From the NCBI GenBank assembly GCA_026645745.1, contig JAPKMU010000005.1, forward strand, positions 1 through 35,947: DNA of 35,947 nucleotides, written 5' to 3'. The notes under the pieces were generated by a model. It had not been told where the DNA came from. It searched no databases and worked only from the letters and a program-made list of their open reading frames with translations. Origin of the DNA: Anaerolineae bacterium. Its GTDB lineage: Bacteria; Chloroflexota; Anaerolineae; Aggregatilineales; Phototrophicaceae. Positions within the stretch are counted from its first letter, which is position 1. Each line of letters begins with the position of its first letter. Shown here piece after piece: positions 30,526 through 35,947 of the stretch. The position numbers and the translations under genes are program-made.

Positions 30526-32901
30526 GTGCTGCTCCTACTCTTGGTGATAATCCCGACGGCAGCGGCATTCCTTGTCGTGCTGCTGCCGCGCAATACACTC
30601 AGCCGCTGGGTGATCGCAGTTCCGGCGGTGCTGTTTCTCCTCGTACTCAACAGCGGCGAAATTCCGCCTCAGGTAGTCTCGTGGGTGCCATCGCTTGGCG
30701 TTGACCTTTCCCTGATGATGGATGGGTTAGGCAGTTGGTTCGCGCTGATCATCACGGGTGTGGGCACTCTCGTCCTGCTGTATGCCGCTGGCTACTTTGA
30801 AGACCCGGCGAAATATGTCCGCTTCGCCTCGTATACGCTCCTGTTTATGGCGGCGATGCTCGGTGTCGTCCTCAGTGCCAACCTGCTGCTGTTGTTCGTA
30901 TTCTGGGAACTGACCAGCGTCACCTCGTATCTGCTGATCGGCTTCTACCATGAACGCGAAGCCGCGCGCGAAGGTGCGCGCCGCGCTTTGATCGTCACAG
31001 GCGGCGGCGGCTTGGCGTTGCTGGCGGGGGTACTTTTAATCGGCAGCGTGGTCGGCTCTTTCGATCTGGAAACGATTCTCGCCAGCGGCGAGCAGATCAA
31101 ATCATCAGCGCTCTACGCCCCCGCCGTCATCTTGATTCTGCTCGGCGCGTTCGCCAAAAGCGCGCAGTATCCACTGCATTTCTGGCTTCCCGGGGCAATG
31201 GAAGCCCCCACCCCGGCGAGCGCGTATCTTCACAGCGCAACGATGGTCAAGGCGGGCATTTTCTTGATGGCGCGCTTGTATCCTGCGCTCGGAGATACAC
31301 CGCTGTTTAACGGCATCGTCACGGCAGTCGGGTTGTTTACGGCGGTCTATGCAAGCATTTATGCCTTGCGCCAGCGTGATCTCAAAGCGATCCTCGCCTA
31401 TTCCACTGTAAGTTGGCTCGGTACGCTCACCTTTTTGATCGGCTTAGGGACAAAAGAGTCGATTAAAGCGGCGGTCGTCGGCGTTTTGGCGCACGCGCTC
31501 TACAAAGGTGCGCTGTTCTTGACCGCTGGCAGCATCGATCATGCGACTGGTACGCGCGACATCGACCGCATCGGCGGGTTGGGGCGGGTGATGCGCTTCA
31601 CGCTGATCGGCGCGGTAATCGCAGGCATCAGCATGGCAGGAATTCCACCGCTGTTCGGGTTCGTCGCCAAAGAGACGCTGCTGATCGGTGTGCTCGAATT
31701 TCACCCGATCATCACCGCGTTGGTGATCGTAAGCGCGGTCTTTACGACGGTCGCTGCACTTCGCATTTTGTGGGATTCGTTCGCGGGCAAAACCCCGGAA
31801 GATTTGCCGCATAAGCCGCATGAAGTGAACCCGATTATGTGGGGCGCGCCGCTGATCATGGGCATAGTCACCTTGATTTTGCCGTTCACGCTGCCTGCGC
31901 TCGATCATCCGGTCAGCGCCGCCATCGAGTCCGTCCGGCGAGCACCAAGCGAAATCCATTTGCACTTGTTTGAGGGAATCAACACGCCGTTTATCCTCAG
32001 CATGATCGCCATTGCCGCCGGAATCGCCTTGTTTGCGCTGCGTCGACCCGTGATCGATCTGCTGCGCCGTGTGCCGGGGCTGAATACCAACGCCGTCTAT
32101 GAAACGCTGATCGGGCGGATGCTGCCGAACGGCGCACAGATGCTCACGAATAACGTTCAGAATGGCAAGCTGAGAAATTACATCTCGATCATCGCGGCAT
32201 CCTTCGTCGGATTGATGCTTACCCTACTGATCGTGATTGACAACGAAATCCTTGGTCCGATTGACTTCGCAGGTGCGGACGTCGAAACCGCATTGATCTG
32301 CGTCCTGCTCATCGTCGCAGCGCTGTCCACTGTGATCGCGCCGACGCGACTGGCGGCAATTGCCGCTTTAGGCATCGAAGGTGCGCTCGTTTCGCTGCTG
32401 TTTGCTTTGTTTGGTGCGCCTGATCTCGCGTTCACACAGTTGATGATCGAAGTCGTTTCGCTGGTGCTGTTCGTGCTGGCGTTTCACTTCCTACCGGACA
32501 CATTCTCGACCCGCGCAACCCGTATTCGTCAACTGCGCGATTTGACCCTCGCCTCACTCGTCGGCGTCGTGATGGCGACGCTCGTGCTCACGGCAAACAG
32601 CAACCGCCTGTTTCCATCGATCAGCCCTTGGTATGTCGAAAACTCGGTACCCGTGGGTCAAGGCGCAAACATCGTCAATGTGATCGTCGTCGATTTCCGC
32701 GGAATGGATACACAGGGCGAAATTCTTGTGTTGGTGATCGCGGCGATGGGCGTAGTCGGGTTGCTTCGTCTGCGACCGGGTGATCAGCCGCGTGGTCAGT
32801 ATCTCGAAGTTGATACGGTCGCCAATCAAGTTGATGACAACGAGCCGTCTCTGCCAGTGGAACAGTTAGAAAATCCGCGCGAGGAGGGCAGCACAACATG
32901 A
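30526..32901 (+). CDS. mrpA: Mrp Na+/H+ antiporter subunit A
   Basis: The 791-residue integral membrane subunit is related to complex I subunit NuoL. Conserved charged helices are visible: F-W-E-L-T-S-V-T-S-Y-L-L-I-G-F with its Glu, then L-P-G-A-M-E-A-P-T-P-A-S-A-Y-L-H-S-A-T and M-V-K-A-G with its Lys. The C-terminal part has the DUF4040 segment F-G-A-P-D-L-A-F-T-Q-L-M-I-E and an MrpB-like end, as in full-length MrpA. It works with subunits B-G to export Na+ in exchange for H+. GTG 30526 is chosen because the strong AAGGAGG (30514-30520) lies 5 nt upstream; a longer frame would overlap the lipoprotein gene. Its stop overlaps mrpB by ATGA. Confidence 0.95.
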   Translation: MLLLLLVIIPTAAAFLVVLLPRNTLSRWVIAVPAVLFLLVLNSGEIPPQVVSWVPSLGVDLSLMMDGLGSWFALIITGVGTLVLLYAAGYFEDPAKYVRFASYTLLFMAAMLGVVLSANLLLLFVFWELTSVTSYLLIGFYHEREAAREGARRALIVTGGGGLALLAGVLLIGSVVGSFDLETILASGEQIKSSALYAPAVILILLGAFAKSAQYPLHFWLPGAMEAPTPASAYLHSATMVKAGIFLMARLYPALGDTPLFNGIVTAVGLFTAVYASIYALRQRDLKAILAYSTVSWLGTLTFLIGLGTKESIKAAVVGVLAHALYKGALFLTAGSIDHATGTRDIDRIGGLGRVMRFTLIGAVIAGISMAGIPPLFGFVAKETLLIGVLEFHPIITALVIVSAVFTTVAALRILWDSFAGKTPEDLPHKPHEVNPIMWGAPLIMGIVTLILPFTLPALDHPVSAAIESVRRAPSEIHLHLFEGINTPFILSMIAIAAGIALFALRRPVIDLLRRVPGLNTNAVYETLIGRMLPNGAQMLTNNVQNGKLRNYISIIAASFVGLMLTLLIVIDNEILGPIDFAGADVETALICVLLIVAALSTVIAPTRLAAIAALGIEGALVSLLFALFGAPDLAFTQLMIEVVSLVLFVLAFHFLPDTFSTRATRIRQLRDLTLASLVGVVMATLVLTANSNRLFPSISPWYVENSVPVGQGANIVNVIVVDFRGMDTQGEILVLVIAAMGVVGLLRLRPGDQPRGQYLEVDTVANQVDDNEPSLPVEQLENPREEGSTT

Positions 32902-33332
32902 CCCGATCTCCGTTTTTCAAGTTTCTTGCACGCGCCATGATGCCCATCTTGATCCTGTTCTCGATCTTCTTCTTGCTGCGCGGGCATAACCAACCCGGCG
33001 GCGGCTTCGTAGGGGGTCTGGTAGGCGCATCAAGTATTGTCCTGATGACGCTCGCCTACGGAGCGGAGGAAGTCGCACGTCAAATGAGGTTCGACTTTCG
33101 GCGCGTGATGCTTTGGGGGGTAATCGTTGCGGTGATCGCCGGAATGCTCGGTCTTATCTTTCAGTCCAGCTTTCTTGGATCGATCTGGTTCAAGCCTTAC
33201 CTCGACGGGATCGGCAGATTAGAACTTGGAACCCCTGCCCTGTTTGATGCCGGGGTGTATATCGTCGTGTTTGGCGCTACGGTAGCGATCGTCATGGCAA
33301 TGGCGGAAGAAAGTGATCGGGAGGTGGAATGA
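32898..33332 (+). CDS. mrpB: Mrp Na+/H+ antiporter subunit B
   Basis: The 144-residue protein has four hydrophobic segments and the MnhB signature R-G-H-N-Q-P-G-G-G-F-V-G-G-L (about residues 28-41), followed by A-L-F-D-A-G-V-Y near the last helix. It is a core subunit of the Mrp complex. The start overlaps the mrpA stop and the stop overlaps the mrpC start (ATGA each), so expression is coupled. Confidence 0.95.
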   Translation: MTRSPFFKFLARAMMPILILFSIFFLLRGHNQPGGGFVGGLVGASSIVLMTLAYGAEEVARQMRFDFRRVMLWGVIVAVIAGMLGLIFQSSFLGSIWFKPYLDGIGRLELGTPALFDAGVYIVVFGATVAIVMAMAEESDREVE

Positions 33333-33679
33333 CGATCTTGTATGCGGTCACAATCGGCGTGCTGTTTGCGTGTGGAACCTATTTGGTTTTGCGCCGCAGT
33401 CTCGTCCGTTTGATTATTGGTTTATCCCTGCTCACATATGCCGCCAACCTAATGATCTTCACCTCTGGTAATCTTCAGCAGCGCGGCACACCGATTGCGG
33501 GCGAAACGCAGCCAGAAGCGATGGCAGACCCGCTCCCACAAGCACTGATCCTCACGGCAATTGTGATCAGCTTCGGCGTGACGGCGTTCACACTCGCGCT
33601 CGGCTACCGCGCCAGCCAAGCAGTTGGCGGGGATGATCTCGACGCGATGCAGACCACCGATCAGGAGGAACTGACGTGA
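33329..33679 (+). CDS. mrpC: Mrp Na+/H+ antiporter subunit C
   Basis: The 116-residue protein has three hydrophobic helices and resembles NuoK. The helix with L-I-I-G-L-S-L-L-T-Y-A-A-N-L and the P-L-P-Q-A-L-I-L-T-A-I-V-I motif are typical of MnhC. It overlaps mrpB upstream by ATGA and mrpD downstream by GTGA. A polar C-terminal tail of about 15 residues extends into the cytoplasm. Confidence 0.95.
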   Translation: MTILYAVTIGVLFACGTYLVLRRSLVRLIIGLSLLTYAANLMIFTSGNLQQRGTPIAGETQPEAMADPLPQALILTAIVISFGVTAFTLALGYRASQAVGGDDLDAMQTTDQEELT

Positions 33680-35208
33680 GTCCGCTGATCATCGCTCCAA
33701 TCTTGATTCCGTTGATTACCGGATTTTCGGCGCTCCTCAAGCGGCGCGGGCGAAGACGCGTCGCGTTCGCGCTCGGTATGAGCGCAAACTTGATCGCCGC
33801 AGTTCTGATGATGGCATCCACGTTTGACGGGACAATTCTGGTCTCGCAAATGGGTAATCATCCAATGCCATTTGGGATTTCGCTCGTCGTCGATCCGTTG
33901 AGCGCGATCATGCTGCTCCTAACAGCAGTGATGGCATTCCTCGTCGGTATCTTCGCGCTGGCGACGATTGACGCCAATCGTGAAAGGTTCGCGTTTTTTC
34001 CACTGTTCGCATTTTTGATCGTCGGGCTGAATTTCGCCTTTCTCACCGGAGACTTGTTCAGCTTGTATGTCGCGTTCGAAATCATGCTGATGTCGTCTTT
34101 CGTGATGGTCACATTAGGCGGCGAACGGGGACAGCTTGAAGGCGGCATCAAATACGTCACGATCAACCTGATCAGCAGCACGATTTTTGTGGTCGCCGCC
34201 GGACTCACCTATACGGTTGCGGGCACGCTAAATATCGCACATCTGGCGATCCGCTTTTCAGAACTAGCCGATCCCGGCGTCACGCTTGTTTTGGCGGGGA
34301 TGTTCTTGATCGCGTTTGGCATTAAGGCGGCGATTTTCCCGCTGTTCTTCTGGCTGCCCGCCTCGTACCACACACCGCCCATCGCCGTGACCGCGCTTTT
34401 CGGCGGACTGCTGACGAAAGTCGGCGTGTATGCCATGTGGCGCATGTTGATCCTCGTGCTGCCCGCCGCAACCGCCGTGCTTCAACCGCTCTTGATCGTG
34501 ATCTCGATCCTCACGATGATCGTCGGCGTATTGGGCGCGGTCGCTCAAATGGATGTGCGGCGGCTGCTGTCGTTCCATGTAATCAGCCAGATCGGGTATC
34601 TGCTGATGAGTCTCGCCATCGGTACAAGCGAAGCCTTGAGCGCTGGAATCTTTTTCATGGTGCATGTGATCTTGGCGAAAACCGCGCTGTTCTTGATCAG
34701 TGGTGTGGTTCACGAATTCGAGGGCAGTTATCACCTGAAATATCTGGGCGGTGTGACGAAACGTCACCCCGGCGCAGCGCTGATGTTTTTTGTGGCGGCG
34801 CTGGCGCTTGCGGGGATTCCGCCGTTCAGCGGTTTCTGGGCGAAACTTCTCTTACTGCGCGCAGGCATCGCGGCGGAACAGTATTTACTCGTCGGGGTAG
34901 GGTTCGCCGTGAGTTTGCTCACGCTGTATTCGATGATCAAGATTTGGAACGAAGTTTATTGGAAACCGAACGGCAAAGCATCCAACGGTGCACACGCCAG
35001 CCCGCTCACAAAAATCGAGCGGAGAGCGATGATCGGTGCGGCGGCGGTGATGGTCGCGCTCGTGTTTGCGCTTGGGATCGCACCCGAACCCGTGATCGAG
35101 CTGTCCAATCGCGCCGCCGCTGATCTATTCCCAACAGGCACACAGCAGAGCGGATACGTAGAAGCTGTTGTCGCCGCCTCTGCGGACATCGGAGGATTAA
35201 GCGAATGA
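33676..35208 (+). CDS. mrpD: Mrp Na+/H+ antiporter subunit D
   Basis: The 510-residue subunit is related to NuoN/NuoM. Key ion-path residues are visible: L-F-S-L-Y-V-A-F-E-I-M-L-M (Glu), F-F-W-L-P-A-S-Y-H-T-P-P and L-L-T-K-V-G-V-Y-A-M (Lys), plus P-P-F-S-G-F-W-A-K in the later part. The start is GTG 33676 overlapping the mrpC stop; no upstream ATG fits. The C-terminus ends in an extracytoplasmic Ala-rich tail. The stop overlaps mrpE by ATGA. Confidence 0.95.
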   Translation: MSPLIIAPILIPLITGFSALLKRRGRRRVAFALGMSANLIAAVLMMASTFDGTILVSQMGNHPMPFGISLVVDPLSAIMLLLTAVMAFLVGIFALATIDANRERFAFFPLFAFLIVGLNFAFLTGDLFSLYVAFEIMLMSSFVMVTLGGERGQLEGGIKYVTINLISSTIFVVAAGLTYTVAGTLNIAHLAIRFSELADPGVTLVLAGMFLIAFGIKAAIFPLFFWLPASYHTPPIAVTALFGGLLTKVGVYAMWRMLILVLPAATAVLQPLLIVISILTMIVGVLGAVAQMDVRRLLSFHVISQIGYLLMSLAIGTSEALSAGIFFMVHVILAKTALFLISGVVHEFEGSYHLKYLGGVTKRHPGAALMFFVAALALAGIPPFSGFWAKLLLLRAGIAAEQYLLVGVGFAVSLLTLYSMIKIWNEVYWKPNGKASNGAHASPLTKIERRAMIGAAAVMVALVFALGIAPEPVIELSNRAAADLFPTGTQQSGYVEAVVAASADIGGLSE

Positions 35209-35681
35209 GCTATTATCTGATCAATGTCCTTCTGTCGCTGCTGTGGGCGTCACTTCAGCAGTTCCGCCCGGTGGATGTCGTTGGCGGATTTGTGCTTGGT
35301 TATGGGGTGATCGCCATCCTCAGCACATGGCTCGGCGAACAAGCGACCCATTACGTCCGGCGTATGCCAACGTTCTTGCTTTTCGTCGTGTACTACATCT
35401 GGGAGCTGATCAAATCCAACTGGTTCGTGATCCGCGCACTGCTCCGCGATCCTGAATCGCTCAAGCCGGGGATCATCGCGCTGGAGCTGACCGCCAAAAC
35501 CGATCTCGAAATCGTGCTGCTCAACAACTTGATCACCTTTACGCCGGGGACGCTTGGGGTTGACCTCAGCGACGACCGTCGGTTCATGTTCGTTCATGTG
35601 TTGGATGTCCCCGATCCGGATGCACTCAAAGCAAGCCTGAAATCCGGGTTGGAGCGGCGTCTGTTGGAGATAATGCGATGA
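35205..35681 (+). CDS. mrpE: Mrp Na+/H+ antiporter subunit E
   Basis: The 158-residue protein has two N-terminal hydrophobic segments followed by a cytoplasmic domain, as in MnhE. I-W-E-L-I-K-S-N and L-N-N-L-I-T-F-T-P-G-T-L are family signatures, and V-H-V-L-D-V-P-D-P near the end is typical. It is needed for assembly or full activity in known Mrp complexes. Both ends overlap neighbours by ATGA. Confidence 0.95.
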   Translation: MSYYLINVLLSLLWASLQQFRPVDVVGGFVLGYGVIAILSTWLGEQATHYVRRMPTFLLFVVYYIWELIKSNWFVIRALLRDPESLKPGIIALELTAKTDLEIVLLNNLITFTPGTLGVDLSDDRRFMFVHVLDVPDPDALKASLKSGLERRLLEIMR

Positions 35682-35947
35682 ATCCTGTGCTTGTATTCGT
35701 GTGCGATGCGGCGACGTTGGGGCTGCTCTTATCGCTGGCGCTCGTCACTTTTCGTCTGGTGCGCGGTCCGACCATCCCCGACCGTGCCGTTGCCTCGGAT
35801 CAGGTGGCAATACATGTCGTCGCGCTGATCGTCGTCTACAGTATTCGCGTGCAGCAGTCCGGGCTGCTTGATCTGGTCATCATCACGGCGATTGTCGGCT
35901 TTATGACCGTCACCGTGATCGGTATTTACATGGAACGCGCCGTACAC
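35678..35947 (+). CDS. mrpF: Mrp Na+/H+ antiporter subunit F (3' end outside window)
   Basis: Ninety codons are visible with no stop before the right edge. Three hydrophobic helices are present, with F-R-L-V-R-G-P-T-I-P-D-R-A-V-A-S-D between the first two and L-L-D-L-V-I-I-T-A-I-V-G-F in the third, the MnhF pattern. MrpF is usually about 90 residues, so the gene should end within a few codons. An mrpG gene would be expected next. Confidence 0.92.
   Translation, partial: MNPVLVFVCDAATLGLLLSLALVTFRLVRGPTIPDRAVASDQVAIHVVALIVVYSIRVQQSGLLDLVIITAIVGFMTVTVIGIYMERAVH

Noticed and set aside
1-35947. CRISPR array
   Set aside because: No regularly spaced repeats of 23-40 bp were seen; the only clustered repeat is the 9-bp set near 11.2 kb.

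Overview
The window reads as a bacterial chromosome segment, or possibly part of a large secondary replicon, most likely from the phylum Chloroflexota (Anaerolineae-like). That guess rests on the Ser/Thr/Pro linkers rich in S/T-P pairs in an exported LysM protein, the frequent GTG and TTG starts, the moderate-to-high GC and the gene mix. It is an inference, because there is no rRNA or other phylogenetic marker here. No tRNA, rRNA, CRISPR array, transposase or integrase was seen.

Positions 1-8658 form a metal and redox homeostasis region. Leftward from about 4.9 kb run an ArsR/SmtB repressor, a P1B-4-type metal ATPase, an SRPBCC protein, a SAM methyltransferase, a PCu(A)C copper chaperone and the start of a DsbB-type protein. 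The ATPase promoter overlaps a near-perfect 28-bp ArsR-type operator. Rightward run a Tat-exported two-domain multicopper oxidase, a ZIP transporter with an extra extracytoplasmic domain, a membrane-anchored YceI protein and an MntR/DtxR regulator that seems to start at CTG. A DinD-like gene follows.

Positions 9616-15183 are a leftward plasmid- or phage-like replication and partition block: ParA, ParB, a DUF3987-type ATPase, a small CHC2-Toprim primase and an unknown protein. Six copies of a 9-bp repeat lie between the ATPase and primase genes. No integrase or relaxase is present and no att repeats could be found. From 15.2 to 17.06 kb there is a spacer with a strong terminator. It is followed by a PfkB kinase and an ABC transporter, head to head, that have both lost their 5' parts at the same point near 16645. 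That point is either a deletion scar or an assembly join.

Positions 17147-25000 hold a Gfo/Idh/MocA oxidoreductase, an ICMT-like membrane methyltransferase, a 1453-residue TPR/zinc-ribbon/HerA-VirD4-type ATPase, and, divergent from it, a sigma-factor-like protein and a TIR-HTH protein. The last three look like a possible defence or DNA-translocation locus.

Positions 25064-29998 encode a probable cell-surface acylation system: LysM-SGNH protein, 38-residue membrane microprotein, MBOAT acyltransferase, anchored SGNH protein and secreted SGNH protein. The microprotein ends in a DltX-like W-I-Y-A-N-F motif, so the set resembles the DltB/DltX/DltD transfer machinery without DltA/DltC. It is the most interesting system in the window. 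After a small lipoprotein, the right end (30526-35947) is a tightly overlapping mrpABCDEF Na+/H+ antiporter operon cut by the window edge.
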